Origin: Zooshikella ganghwensis DSM 15267
GTDB taxonomy: Bacteria; Pseudomonadota; Gammaproteobacteria; Pseudomonadales; Zooshikellaceae
Direction of reading: 5' to 3'
Length of the DNA: 35,401 nucleotides
Assembly (NCBI RefSeq): GCF_000428585.1
Contig: NZ_AUAF01000039.1
Location: forward strand, 1-35,401
The notes under the pieces were generated by a model, which saw only the letters and a list, made by a program, of their open reading frames with translations, had not been told where the DNA came from and did not search any database. This document shows, piece after piece, positions 23,411-31,982 of the stretch. Numbering within the stretch: position 1 is the first letter of the stretch; every line of letters starts with the position of its first letter. A program made the translations under genes and the position numbers.

Positions 23411-24193
23411 ATGTTAATGCTTATTTCTCCGGCAAAAACCCTTGACTTTGCCAGCCCAATTCTTAGCAACCTTACAGTTGTACAGCCACAATATACACAG
23501 CAAGCTGCACAACTTATTGAGATACTCCGCCAGTTCTCCGTTTCCGATATTAGTCAACTGATGAAGCTTAGCGATAAATTAGCGAGTTTAAACGTCGCTC
23601 GTTACGCCAGCTGGCAAGCAAAGCATACTAAAGAGAATAGTCGTCCAGCGATTTATGCCTTCAAGGGCGACGTTTACACAGGACTTGATATCGATGCATT
23701 CAGTCAGGAAGACCTCCAGTTTGCTAATACCCACCTAGGTATTCTTTCTGGTCTATATGGTTTACTTCAACCTTTAACCCTCATCCAGCCCTATCGATTG
23801 GAAATGGGCACAAAACTGCTTAACCCAAAAGGAAAATCACTGTATGACTTTTGGCAAAGTACTATAACCACACATGTTCGCCAACAACTCGATCAACAGG
23901 GTGATAATATTCTCATCAACCTGGCTTCAAACGAATATTTCTCAGCAATTGATAAAAAATCGCTCAATGCTGATATTATTACCCCTAGCTTCAAGGACTA
24001 TAAAAATGGTACCTATAAAATAATCAGTATGTATGCCAAAAAAGCAAGGGGCATGATGGCGCGTTATATTATTCAAAACAAAATTACTCATCCTGCCGAA
24101 ATCAAACAGTTTAACGAGGCAGGCTACCAGTTTAACGAACAGCTCTCAACTAATGATAACTGGGTATTTATACGAAAAATAAATAATGGCTAA
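23411..24193 (+). CDS. yaaA: Peroxide stress protein YaaA
   Basis: A 260-residue UPF0246/YaaA protein. In E. coli it is induced by OxyR and lowers free intracellular iron during hydrogen peroxide stress, and it can bind DNA. Family landmarks run the full length: MLMLISPAKTLDF, LMKLSDKLASLNVARY, AIYAFKGDVYTGLD, LSGLYGLLQPLTLIQPYRLEMGTKL, LINLASNEYFSAID and YAKKARGMMARYI. The length is normal and no key residue is missing. It is monocistronic, and no OxyR site could be recognised by eye in the 115-base leader. Confidence 0.95.
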   Translation: MLMLISPAKTLDFASPILSNLTVVQPQYTQQAAQLIEILRQFSVSDISQLMKLSDKLASLNVARYASWQAKHTKENSRPAIYAFKGDVYTGLDIDAFSQEDLQFANTHLGILSGLYGLLQPLTLIQPYRLEMGTKLLNPKGKSLYDFWQSTITTHVRQQLDQQGDNILINLASNEYFSAIDKKSLNADIITPSFKDYKNGTYKIISMYAKKARGMMARYIIQNKITHPAEIKQFNEAGYQFNEQLSTNDNWVFIRKINNG

Positions 24194-24600
24194 TTACCTG
24201 TTTCATAAACAAATTTAAACACTGCAAACAACCTTCTTGCTTTATTTTCACGTACGCTATACCCAATACGAATGGTTTTTAGGTGCGGCCATCGAGTGAC
24301 GAAGCCCCATGAGCCTATATTAATAGGTGATTGCGGGTGAGGAGTGAAGATAACAAAACCGAGAAATCATTCGTGAAGGGTATATATTAAACAAACACCA
24401 ATTGTACTTCGATATATGTTATTAGTAAGCAACGGCTGGATAACTCAAGTTAAACTGTTTGCCGCAAGGAAGCGGCAACCAAGCCTCCAGAGATCGATTC
24501 ACAGCGTGTTCAAGGGGATTTATCCAATTGTTGTATCACAGCAGGGAAATGGCTTTTATAGAAATTGCTTTAATACATGATCCCTCTAGTTACTACTCAA
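24194..24600. other. 400-base intergenic region with repeat and hairpin
   Basis: It lies between convergent genes yaaA and the MlaA-like gene. Bases 24258-24384 are repeat copy B. At 24459-24478 a 7-bp stem TTGCCGC/GCGGCAA with loop AAGGAA may help end transcription of the minus-strand operon. Nothing else is supported. Confidence 0.5.
24258..24384 (-). repeat. TATACCC repeat element, copy B
   Basis: A 127-base element. Its ends are TATACCCAATACGAATGGTT and, from the other side, TATACCCTTCACGAATGATT. The reverse complement aligns over its full length with copy A: shared blocks include the CGAATGATTT start, the TTTGTTA segment, the CTTCRTCRCTCGRTGGCC segment and a CCTAAAAA/CCTAAATAA block near the end. 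No coding capacity is seen. Confidence 0.78.
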
Positions 24601-25407
24601 CTACTCACTTATAACTTCCTGATTCACATTTTCTTTTATTTCAACTTTTAACTTTCTTGCTTCAGTATATAAATAGCGGACTAAATCATATTCAAATGGT
24701 GACCCCAAATCTCCATAACGAAAGGGTGTTACATAACGTTGGTTGATAGCTTGTAAAGCGAAAAGTTCATTATGATCTTTTCTAACACTAGCAACATTTA
24801 AAAAATTAATTTCTTTTTCTGTAACAATATCCACAAAGATTCCAGTCGAATCTCTCAAGTTACTGGGACCTAAAAAAGGCAAAACAAGGTAAGGGCCTTC
24901 ACCCACTCCCCAGTATGCTAATGTTTGACCAAAGTCCTCTTTAAATGCGGTCAATCCCATTGCAGATGCAGGGTCAAACAAGCCAAAAATACCAAAGGTT
25001 GTATTTATCAACAAACGTCCGAAGCTTTTCGTCGTATTTTTTATTTGCAATTGTAACAATGAGTTGACAATAGTGGGTACTTCACCAATATTCGAAAAAA
25101 AATTTGAAACTCCTGCTCTCATAAACTCAGGAGTTACGGTTTTATAACCTGAAACAACGGGTAAAAAAACATACTCATCAAAAAGATAGTTAAACTTATA
25201 GATTCGTCGATTAATGCCTTCCAAAGGGTCATAGACAATAAGAAAGTTTAAATTATCAGGAGTCGGTGTTAAACGGTCTGCTTTCTGTGTATAATCAATC
25301 GTTTTCAAAGGGTGTTTAAAGCCATCTTTAGCTGGCTCCGGGAGTTGTTTATCACCATAGCTCGAAAACGCCCATAAGCATAACACGATAGAAAGAAAAT
25401 ATTTCAT
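24601..25407 (-). CDS. MlaA/VacJ-family protein without lipobox
   Basis: A 268-residue MlaA-like protein. MlaA sits in the outer membrane and removes phospholipids from the outer leaflet for retrograde transport by the Mla system. The family body is clear: YDPLEGINRRIYKFNYLFDEYV, GVSNFFSNIGEVPTIVNSLLQ, GRLLINTTFGIFGLFDPA, EDFGQTLAYWGVGEGPYLVLPFLGPSNLRDS. The signal peptide MKYFLSIVLCLWAFSSYG has no Cys at the cleavage point, so it should be cut by signal peptidase I, unlike classical lipidated MlaA. It is the last gene of a three-gene operon, 14 bases after the hydrolase. A housekeeping mlaA probably exists elsewhere. Confidence 0.88.
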   Translation of the reverse strand: MKYFLSIVLCLWAFSSYGDKQLPEPAKDGFKHPLKTIDYTQKADRLTPTPDNLNFLIVYDPLEGINRRIYKFNYLFDEYVFLPVVSGYKTVTPEFMRAGVSNFFSNIGEVPTIVNSLLQLQIKNTTKSFGRLLINTTFGIFGLFDPASAMGLTAFKEDFGQTLAYWGVGEGPYLVLPFLGPSNLRDSTGIFVDIVTEKEINFLNVASVRKDHNELFALQAINQRYVTPFRYGDLGSPFEYDLVRYLYTEARKLKVEIKENVNQEVISE

Positions 25408-25421
25408 AATGAGCTGTTTTC

Positions 25422-26774
25422 CTACCTACTTAACGCTAATTCAAAAAATGCGAGTATATCCCTAGCATTTTGTTTGTAATTTAAGTTTCCACAGTGACCA
25501 CCATAAGGGTATATGGTGTAACGACCGGCTTGAAAAGTATCCTTAATAAATTGCAGATCGCCCTCTCCCAAAATAAAGTCATCCGCATTTGTCATAACGC
25601 CAATATAATCCGCTCTACTCAAGAAAGATTGAATACGGTATAAACTGACATTGTTCATTAAGTCATTCAATGTTTTAGTGGGATTTTCCTGCTTCCAATA
25701 AGGGTAAACCCGTTGTTGAACATAACACTCAAAGTCACAAATAAGCACTCGCCGCAGGTAACGGGTCAATGATGTACTTACCGTTACACGCTGATTAACC
25801 GGCAAATATATACCAGTTTTGCCAAGCTGATTTGATGTAAAGTTCATGTCAGCAACAGCAAAACGAAAAACAATACCAATAAGTGCAGCCATCTCTTCTC
25901 GAGTCATTGCATGACCAGAGCCTTGTAAGTCAAAAAGCAAAGCATCATCAACATTAATACGACCATACTCAGCAAAAAATTTAGCTAATTTATTAAAAAT
26001 ATGATTAAAAAACTGCTCAGCTGATTCAATGCCAGGGATCTTAGCATGAATCATTTTATCTAAGTTAGTGATAGACGTATAAAGATTGACTGGAGGGTTG
26101 AGCAATAATATTTTAGAAAAGTTAATACGTTTTTTTCTAGCATCAAGATCACCTAAATATGCTGCATCTAAAGCACCAAGACTATATCCTGTCAAAAATA
26201 TTTTAGAGACATCTATAGAATGATTAACCTTAATATATTCAAAAGCTTGCTGTATAACGTAATACAGATCAACTGCATCATGTTGACTAATACCAGGCAC
26301 AAAGCTCGTTGAAGCCGACGCAATAAAGTCATAGTTTGTTGGAGAGGATATTTGTAATACATGTAAACCTGCTCCATAGAAAAGCTTCTTTAAATACTCC
26401 ATTTTCTGTTCATTATAACTTCCTCCCGTGCCAGCAATAATAACTATTATTGGTGCCTTTTTTTCTTGCCATGCAATATTAATAGGTAGTTCAGCTACAT
26501 CCCATAGATTTTTAGGTAATTTTCGTTTAGGAAACACTTTTAATTTAAATGTCTCTTCTAAAATTTCCTTTTCATCGATAAGCTGAGGTCTAAACTCAGG
26601 TGGAGAAGTGGCAATCGTAGCAAAGAATGGGTTTTTTATCGGAAAATCATATTTGGCATAAGCTAGTGATGAGCACAGTATCAACCCCAAAAACAGGCGT
26701 AAATTATAGTGATATACTTTAAACAGTTTAATAGAAACTACTTGAGAAAATTTATGGCTAGAACATCCATCCAT
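25422..26774 (-). CDS. Exported alpha/beta-hydrolase-like protein
   Basis: A 450-residue protein with a long basic N-terminus and a signal sequence (LRLFLGLILCSSLAYA, cleavage after A likely), so periplasmic or outer-membrane-associated. The hydrolase fold shows in IVVIIAGTGGSYNEQK (oxyanion region), the nucleophile elbow FLTGYSLGALDAAYLG (G-x-S-x-G) and a late YPYGGHCGN with the likely catalytic His. A helical insert occupies the middle. ATG 26774 leaves a 29-base gap from the preceding gene; the frame extends upstream to 26864. Linkage to an MlaA-like protein suggests lipid hydrolysis at the envelope, but this is inference. Confidence 0.8.
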   Translation of the reverse strand: MDGCSSHKFSQVVSIKLFKVYHYNLRLFLGLILCSSLAYAKYDFPIKNPFFATIATSPPEFRPQLIDEKEILEETFKLKVFPKRKLPKNLWDVAELPINIAWQEKKAPIIVIIAGTGGSYNEQKMEYLKKLFYGAGLHVLQISSPTNYDFIASASTSFVPGISQHDAVDLYYVIQQAFEYIKVNHSIDVSKIFLTGYSLGALDAAYLGDLDARKKRINFSKILLLNPPVNLYTSITNLDKMIHAKIPGIESAEQFFNHIFNKLAKFFAEYGRINVDDALLFDLQGSGHAMTREEMAALIGIVFRFAVADMNFTSNQLGKTGIYLPVNQRVTVSTSLTRYLRRVLICDFECYVQQRVYPYWKQENPTKTLNDLMNNVSLYRIQSFLSRADYIGVMTNADDFILGEGDLQFIKDTFQAGRYTIYPYGGHCGNLNYKQNARDILAFFELALSR

Positions 26775-26803
26775 AGTAAAGGCTCGATTATCCTTTGTGT
26801 ACT

Positions 26804-27280
26804 CTAAGAGTAATTCTGAATATGTTGAGGAACCTGCGTATTGGCTACCCAACGACTCAACCATGCCGATAACTTATGGTCAACCGTGTCTGTTTGATCA
26901 AGTTTAAGCTTCAACGGCTCCAAGATACGCTTTGCATATAATTCAAGCAAATGCTCATCGATCAATGTGGTAGAACAGTGACCAACACTTTCCATCACTG
27001 TGAGGGGCGTAAAAACTATAACACCATAGCTTAAGCCCGCTAAGATAGGATTAACTTGTTTTATTTCACTAAAAAGCTCTTGATAACCTATTGGCGCCAT
27101 ATTAGTAGGAGAAGTCTCACACACTAGAATAACCTGACGGTGAGGTGGAGAAACCGACGCTAAAGAAGGCTGTTGTTGTTCTATAGTGAAGTGCTCAGCT
27201 GCCAATCGTTCTACAATCGTATGTACCCAGTATCGACTCTGCTTAGCCTGATCTGAAGAAACAATGGTAATTGTTGCCAT
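26804..27280 (-). CDS. Flavodoxin-fold protein (MioC-like), degenerate FMN loop
   Basis: A 158-residue protein resembling MioC/flavodoxin. It contains TITIVSSDQAKQSRYWVHTI, VILVCETSPTNMAPIGYQEL, LSYGVIVFTPL and a terminal LSAWLSRWV like MioC's EEWLGSWV. The phosphate loop that binds FMN (normally S-x-T-x-G-x-T/A) reads SSDQAKQS, so flavin binding is doubtful. No signal peptide is present, so it is cytoplasmic. It is the first gene of the minus-strand operon with the hydrolase and MlaA-like genes. Its upstream region contains a Fur-like sequence. Confidence 0.65.
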   Translation of the reverse strand: MATITIVSSDQAKQSRYWVHTIVERLAAEHFTIEQQQPSLASVSPPHRQVILVCETSPTNMAPIGYQELFSEIKQVNPILAGLSYGVIVFTPLTVMESVGHCSTTLIDEHLLELYAKRILEPLKLKLDQTDTVDHKLSAWLSRWVANTQVPQHIQNYS

Positions 27281-27597
27281 AATCCTTATGTCTACATCCC
27301 TATAGGTTACTGTTATGGTTTACAGCATTAATTATTATCATTTGATATTGATTACTCATACATAGTTTATGATGTTATGAGAAAGTCGCAACCCTATCTT
27401 TAAGATCTAACGTTAAGATGAAAGAGGCATTTCTCCTTACTTATATAAGCATACAATGCGTGTATATACCCCAATAGAATAGCTTTTATTTCTAGTTATC
27501 ATACTGTGCTATGCGTTTGACAAGCATCAAGGTAGATAGTGGCCAATACTCATACACTGCGCTTAGCTATTTCTCATGCATTCAGGATAACAGACTT
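27281..27597. other. 317-base divergent promoter region
   Basis: It separates the flavodoxin-fold operon (minus) from the radical SAM gene (plus). Apart from the Fur-like sequence at 27328-27355 I see only a short ATACA/TGTAT symmetry near 27452. No gene is supported. Confidence 0.4.
27328..27355 (-). promoter_or_regulatory. Possible Fur-box-like sequence
   Basis: Read on the minus strand, TGATAATAATTAATG matches the Fur 7-1-7 pattern TGATAATnATTATCA in its whole left half and the first four bases of the right half. An overlapping TGATATTGATTACTC lies on the plus strand. It lies 48-75 bases upstream of the flavodoxin-fold gene. This is a by-eye match in AT-rich DNA, so low confidence. Confidence 0.25.
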
Positions 27598-28200
27598 ATG
27601 ACAGCGGACACCTTAGTTTACGATATAGGCAATAGTCGGTATATCAATCTGACTGACCGTTGTACACTTCGCTGCCAGTTTTGCCCCAAACACAATGGTT
27701 CTACTCAGGTCCATGACTATCAATTAAAGTTATCAAAGCGTCCAACGGCTGAAGTCATTATTCCCCTATTAGAAAACCCTGCCCAGTACAAAGAAGTCGT
27801 TTTTTGTGGCTTTGGTGAGCCAACATTAAATCTTAAAACTTTGCTCAGCGTAGCTCACTACGTCAAAGCCCATGGTGGAAATGTTCGGGTAAATACGGAT
27901 GGCTTAGGTAATCGTCTTCATAAGCGCAATATTCTCCCCGAGCTTGCAGCCTGCGTTGACCGTTTATCCATTTCACTGAATGCCCAAAATGAGGATGTAT
28001 ATAACATACACTGTAAACCTCAACTCCCCAATGCTTATCAGGAATTACTCGACTTTATAAAACTCTCTCCGCACTACATCAAACATGTTACCATCACCGC
28101 TATAGAAGGGCTGCCAGGGGTCGATACCGCAGCCTGTGAAAAAATCGCTAAACAAGCAGGCGTCCACTTCAAAAAACGCTTTTTAGACCAGGTAGGCTAG
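27598..28200 (+). CDS. Radical SAM protein, TatD-linked type
   Basis: A 200-residue compact radical SAM enzyme. Cys22, Cys26 and Cys29 in DRCTLRCQFCPK bind the 4Fe-4S cluster. VVFCGFGEPTLN supplies the GEP motif and VRVNTDGLGN the ribose contact, while RLSISLNAQNEDVYN fits later strands. It matches the 'TatD family-associated radical SAM' group, normally found beside a TatD nuclease gene, but no tatD is in this window. ATG 27598 has AGGAT about 10 bases upstream; the frame extends to 27511 without a better signal. The reaction is unknown. It converges with metG, with 24 bases between the stops. Confidence 0.88.
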   Translation: MTADTLVYDIGNSRYINLTDRCTLRCQFCPKHNGSTQVHDYQLKLSKRPTAEVIIPLLENPAQYKEVVFCGFGEPTLNLKTLLSVAHYVKAHGGNVRVNTDGLGNRLHKRNILPELAACVDRLSISLNAQNEDVYNIHCKPQLPNAYQELLDFIKLSPHYIKHVTITAIEGLPGVDTAACEKIAKQAGVHFKKRFLDQVG

Positions 28201-28224
28201 TTAAGATACCAATAAAAGCCAATG

Positions 28225-29748
28225 CTAATGTTCTTTTTCTAGCCTTTTAAAGTGACTAAGCGCTTTATTAATTGTAATTGATTTAATGTCACATACTGAC
28301 TGCCATTGACACGTCGCTATATCCTCACCAAGTTCTTGTAGCACCTGTCTAGCCAAAGTTGGCACAAGCGGATAAGCAGCAGTAGCCACTAACCGTAACA
28401 AGTTTGAAATAACGAGGCAGGTCTCTTGTACTGATATATTATCTTTTCCTTTACTAATTTCCCATGGCGCTCGCTGGTGAAAAAAACGATTACAATGGTC
28501 TAGTGTATCTTTTAATAATAAAGAAGCATTATGGAAGTCAAATTGCTTGTAATAATTAAATATCTCATTAATGGCCTGCTCACAGTACTGAATAGTAAGT
28601 TTACTTTCATCAGCCAAAGCACGCTGACTAATAACCTTTGCATCAATATTGCCAGCAAAGTATTTCAATACAATGGTGTGGTTTCGCTTTACCAAATTAG
28701 CAAAATTATTTGCTAAATCAGCATTAATACTCTCAATCAGCTCATTAATTACAATATTACCATCCCTGGCAACGTGTTTTTGCCGAAATAACGCATACCG
28801 TAAACCATCACAGGTCAGCTTATCTACTAAATCTTTAGGAGTTATCAGTGTCTTAGGATTAGACTTAGCTATTTTTTGACCATTAATCGTCCACCAACCA
28901 TGCACAATTAGTTTTTTAGGTAGCGGTAAGTCTGCGGCAAGTAACAGTGCTGGCCAATAGATAGCATGAAATTTTAAAATATCTTTACCAATAATATGGG
29001 TCGTTTGCTCCAATACACCCAAATCAAATCCCGCTTTTTGTATAGCCGTGATATAACTAAAAAGAGCATCTATCCAAACATAAATAGTGTGCTCTTGGTG
29101 ATTAGGCACCTTGATGCCCCATGGAATATTCACGCGGGATACGGATAAATCCTCTAGTGGCCCTTGATTTAAGTAGTCTAGAATCACCTGACAGTAATAG
29201 TTTGGTGTAATAAAGTCCGATGAATTTAAGTAGTGCTCAATCAACTGTTGTCGGTAAGCATCAAGCCTGAACAGGTATGTTTCTTCACTTTTGTTTTCAA
29301 CTGGCGTTTTATGAATCGGACAACAGTTATCTTCCAGCTCATAGGCTGTATAATACTGTTCACAACCTAGACAATATAACCCTTGATAATAGCCGAGATA
29401 TACATCCCCTTTTTCCAGTAGTTTATGCCAAATAGTCTGGATTAATTTTAGGTGTTGTTCTTCTGAGGTTCTTACAAAAACATCAACTTGAACCGCTAAC
29501 TCTGGCCATAGCGCTTTAAATGCTTGTGCTTTATCATCAACAAACTGCTGTATGCCTACTTGACTACATTCCGCAGCCTCAAGAATTTTTTGTCCATGCT
29601 CATCAGTACCTGTAATCAAACAACAGGGATTATCACTGGTCAGCGAATGAAAGCGTTTAAAGACATCCGCAAGGTATCCACTATAAGCATGTCCAAGGTG
29701 GGGAGCACCATTAGCATAAAAAATGGGGGTTGTAATTATATTAGTCAT
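28225..29748 (-). CDS. metG: Methionyl-tRNA synthetase, short form
   Basis: A 507-residue class I synthetase that attaches methionine to tRNA-Met. The HIGH motif is HLGH (residues 17-20). The zinc knob has CLGCEQYY and CCPIH. HGWWTINGQKIAKSNPK gives KIAKS in place of KMSKS. The anticodon-binding helical domain follows (NADLANNFANLVKRN, FFHQRAPWE). There is no C-terminal EMAP/Trbp111-type tRNA-binding domain, unlike the roughly 670-residue E. coli enzyme. ATG 29748 has GGAG 8 bases upstream. The short form and altered motif suggest a second MetRS in addition to a housekeeping one, but that cannot be told from the window. Confidence 0.9.
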   Translation of the reverse strand: MTNIITTPIFYANGAPHLGHAYSGYLADVFKRFHSLTSDNPCCLITGTDEHGQKILEAAECSQVGIQQFVDDKAQAFKALWPELAVQVDVFVRTSEEQHLKLIQTIWHKLLEKGDVYLGYYQGLYCLGCEQYYTAYELEDNCCPIHKTPVENKSEETYLFRLDAYRQQLIEHYLNSSDFITPNYYCQVILDYLNQGPLEDLSVSRVNIPWGIKVPNHQEHTIYVWIDALFSYITAIQKAGFDLGVLEQTTHIIGKDILKFHAIYWPALLLAADLPLPKKLIVHGWWTINGQKIAKSNPKTLITPKDLVDKLTCDGLRYALFRQKHVARDGNIVINELIESINADLANNFANLVKRNHTIVLKYFAGNIDAKVISQRALADESKLTIQYCEQAINEIFNYYKQFDFHNASLLLKDTLDHCNRFFHQRAPWEISKGKDNISVQETCLVISNLLRLVATAAYPLVPTLARQVLQELGEDIATCQWQSVCDIKSITINKALSHFKRLEKEH

Positions 29749-30082
29749 GATTAAGTCTCCATATAGCAAGGTTAAACTTGACTGAAATGTAGACTTAATA
29801 AAAGGCGGCTATTTTCCCCACTCCAGTCAACACACTTTGATCAGGAATGGGTACTACCAAAAAAAGAATCAGAAAAGCAGGCAGCCCATTCCGCACAACA
29901 TTCGTTGTGTAGTCATGGGCATCATTTTGAATAGAGATATTTCTGTTGGTCTGTTCATATACTTCAAGATAACAAAACTTTGGAAAGCTTGCATCCTCTT
30001 TTTTCATTAACACTAAACAGCAAATACCCTTTGATTGTCTACTCACAACGAAGGGTATAGTCTGCTGCCAAGTTCATCTAGA
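29749..30082. other. 330-base intergenic region before metG
   Basis: The region between the aapP stop and the metG start (both minus strand) must hold the metG promoter and the end of the aap transcript. It contains an 8-bp inverted repeat (30024-30058). A minus-strand frame at 29795-30046 exists but is not supported as a gene. Confidence 0.45.
30024..30058 (-). repeat. TATACCC-type mini inverted repeat, copy E
   Basis: ATACCCTT (30024-30031) and AAGGGTAT (30051-30058) are a perfect 8-bp inverted repeat around 19 bases. On the minus strand it begins TATACCCTTCGTTG, like the ends of copies B and D. It is 25 bases after the aapP stop, so it may act as a transcript-end hairpin for the aap operon. 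Confidence 0.55.
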
Positions 30083-30859
30083 CTAATGCTGTAAGATTTG
30101 ACTTAAAAAGAGTTGGGTTCTTTCTGACTGAGGATTATTAAAAAATTCATGTGGACAGTTTTCTTCGATAATTTGCCCCCCGTCCATAAAGACTACCCGA
30201 TTTGCTACTGTTTTCGCGAAGCCCATTTCATGAGTTACACAGAGCATGGTCATACCATCTTCAGCCAACTCAATCATGGTATCCAGCACTTCCTTAATCA
30301 TTTCTGGGTCCAAAGCTGATGTTGGCTCATCAAACAGCATCACTTCAGGATTCATACATAAGCTTCTTGCAATAGCAACCCGCTGCTGCTGTCCTCCTGA
30401 AAGCTGGCCAGGATACTTAAGTGCCTGATCAGGAATCTTCACCCGTTTTAAGTAATTCATTGCTATTTCCTCAGCCTCTTTTTTTGGCATTTTTCTCACC
30501 CAGACAGGTGCCAAACAACAGTTTTCTAAAACGGTTAAATGAGGAAATAAATTAAAGTGCTGAAACACCATACCCACTTCGCGTCGAATCACCTCTATAT
30601 TTTTAAGATCATTAGTTAAAGGTGTACCTGCAACAATAATATCACCGGTTTGATGCTCCTCTAACCGGTTAATACATCGTATCGTGGTTGATTTTCCTGA
30701 GCCTGAAGGGCCACATAATACGATTCGTTCGCCACGCCGTACAGTTATATTAATATCCTTTAAAACATGAAACTCACCATACCATTTATTGACACTGCGC
30801 ATTTCCACCATAATCTCATCAGAGATTGCCATAAGGTTTTGCTGTACTTCATTACTCAT
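30083..30859 (-). CDS. aapP: Amino-acid ABC transporter ATPase
   Basis: This 258-residue ATPase powers the AapJQMP (BztABCD-type) general L-amino-acid importer. All motifs are intact: Walker [11 protein letters not shown]-loop [10 protein letters not shown], signature LSGGQQQR, Walker [14 protein letters not shown] and switch His in [12 protein letters not shown] lies 7 bases before the ATG. It is the last gene of the operon, 18 bases after aapM. GlnQ and HisP are close relatives, but the two fused-type permeases next door identify the Aap/Bzt class. Confidence 0.95.
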   Translation of the reverse strand: MSNEVQQNLMAISDEIMVEMRSVNKWYGEFHVLKDINITVRRGERIVLCGPSGSGKSTTIRCINRLEEHQTGDIIVAGTPLTNDLKNIEVIRREVGMVFQHFNLFPHLTVLENCCLAPVWVRKMPKKEAEEIAMNYLKRVKIPDQALKYPGQLSGGQQQRVAIARSLCMNPEVMLFDEPTSALDPEMIKEVLDTMIELAEDGMTMLCVTHEMGFAKTVANRVVFMDGGQIIEENCPHEFFNNPQSERTQLFLSQILQH

Positions 30860-30877
30860 GATACGACTCCCTAATTA

Positions 30878-31978
30878 TTATGATTTATGCCCAGTATCTA
30901 ATTTCTTTTCTAGTGCCTGGCTATAACGCGACATTCCAAAACAGAACACCCAAAAAACCAGTCCTACAAATACATACCCTTCAACCGAGTAACCCGCCCA
31001 CTTTGCATCAGCCAATCCTGCTTGAACGATAGCCAACAAGTCTAATAAGCCAATAACCAAGACCAAACTGGTATCTTTAAATAAGGCAATAAACGTATTA
31101 ACGATACCAGGTATCATTAACTTAAGTGCTTGTGGCAAAATAATGAGTCCCATCATTTTCCAGTAAGATAATCCCAATGCACTCGCAGCTTCATATTGCC
31201 CTTTGGGAATGGCTTGCAACCCACCTCTGACAACTTCTGCCATATAAGCTGATTGAAACATCACAATACCAATCAATGCCCTTACCAGCTTATCAAAAAC
31301 AATTTCTTCCGGGATAAAAAGTGGCAACATAACAGAAGCCATAAACAATACGGTAATTAGTGGTACACCACGCCAAATTTCAATAAATAACGTACAGAAC
31401 GTTTTAATTACTGGCATGGTTGAACGTCGACCAAGCGCTAACAAAATACCAAACGGCAATGCTGCAACAATTCCCACAACAGCAAGAATCAGGGTCAACA
31501 TCAGACCACCCCATTTATGGGTTTCAACAACCTCTAAGCCAAATGCACCACCATAAACCAAATAAAAAGTAATAATGGGAAATACCGTCAACGTAAAGAT
31601 AACGATCCACTTTTTATAAGGTGTTTTTTCTGCAATAAGCAACGTAATTAACACACCAAAAAGAATAAAAACCCAATTGACTCGCCAATAAAGCTCCTCA
31701 GGATAAAAACCATAAACAAATTGATTCAAACGTGTCTTAATAAATACCCAGCATGCACCACCGACCGCACAATCATCACGAGTTTCTCCTACCCAACTGG
31801 CATCAATAAATGCCCATTGAATCAATGGCACTAAGCCAATATAAAGTAAGTAAACTGCTAGTAGCGTTAATAATGTATTTGTAACGGAGGAAAATAGATT
31901 CGCTCGAATCCAGCCAAAGGCCCCATCAGAACGTCGTGGTGGGGGTAAATCAGGCAATTTTTTATCACTTTGAATCAT
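30878..31978 (-). CDS. aapM: Amino-acid ABC transporter permease AapM/BztC
   Basis: A 366-residue inner-membrane permease of the polar amino-acid family, with about eight spans. The cytoplasmic N-terminus DLPPPRRSDGAFGWIRANLF is typical of AapM. The coupling EAA loop reads YEAASALGLSYWKMMGLIILPQALK. FGILLALGRRSTMPVI and FIEIWRGVPLITVLFM are permease-core landmarks. ATG 31978, with AGAGG about 8 bases upstream, leaves a 4-base gap after the aapQ stop; the frame runs to 32002 but overlaps aapQ. Together with AapQ it forms the channel. Confidence 0.95.
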   Translation of the reverse strand: MIQSDKKLPDLPPPRRSDGAFGWIRANLFSSVTNTLLTLLAVYLLYIGLVPLIQWAFIDASWVGETRDDCAVGGACWVFIKTRLNQFVYGFYPEELYWRVNWVFILFGVLITLLIAEKTPYKKWIVIFTLTVFPIITFYLVYGGAFGLEVVETHKWGGLMLTLILAVVGIVAALPFGILLALGRRSTMPVIKTFCTLFIEIWRGVPLITVLFMASVMLPLFIPEEIVFDKLVRALIGIVMFQSAYMAEVVRGGLQAIPKGQYEAASALGLSYWKMMGLIILPQALKLMIPGIVNTFIALFKDTSLVLVIGLLDLLAIVQAGLADAKWAGYSVEGYVFVGLVFWVFCFGMSRYSQALEKKLDTGHKS

Positions 31979-31982
31979 GCTA

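Noticed and set aside
24459-24478. TTGCCGC/GCGGCAA hairpin as an integron attC or recombination site
   Set aside because: It lacks the conserved RYYYAAC and GTTRRRY ends and there is no integrase nearby. It is more simply a transcript-end hairpin.
29795-30046. Minus-strand frame of 83 codons between aapP and metG
   Set aside because: No ribosome-binding site, an unlikely mix of Cys, Pro and aromatic residues, and overlap with a repeat-like hairpin. It looks like chance open sequence.
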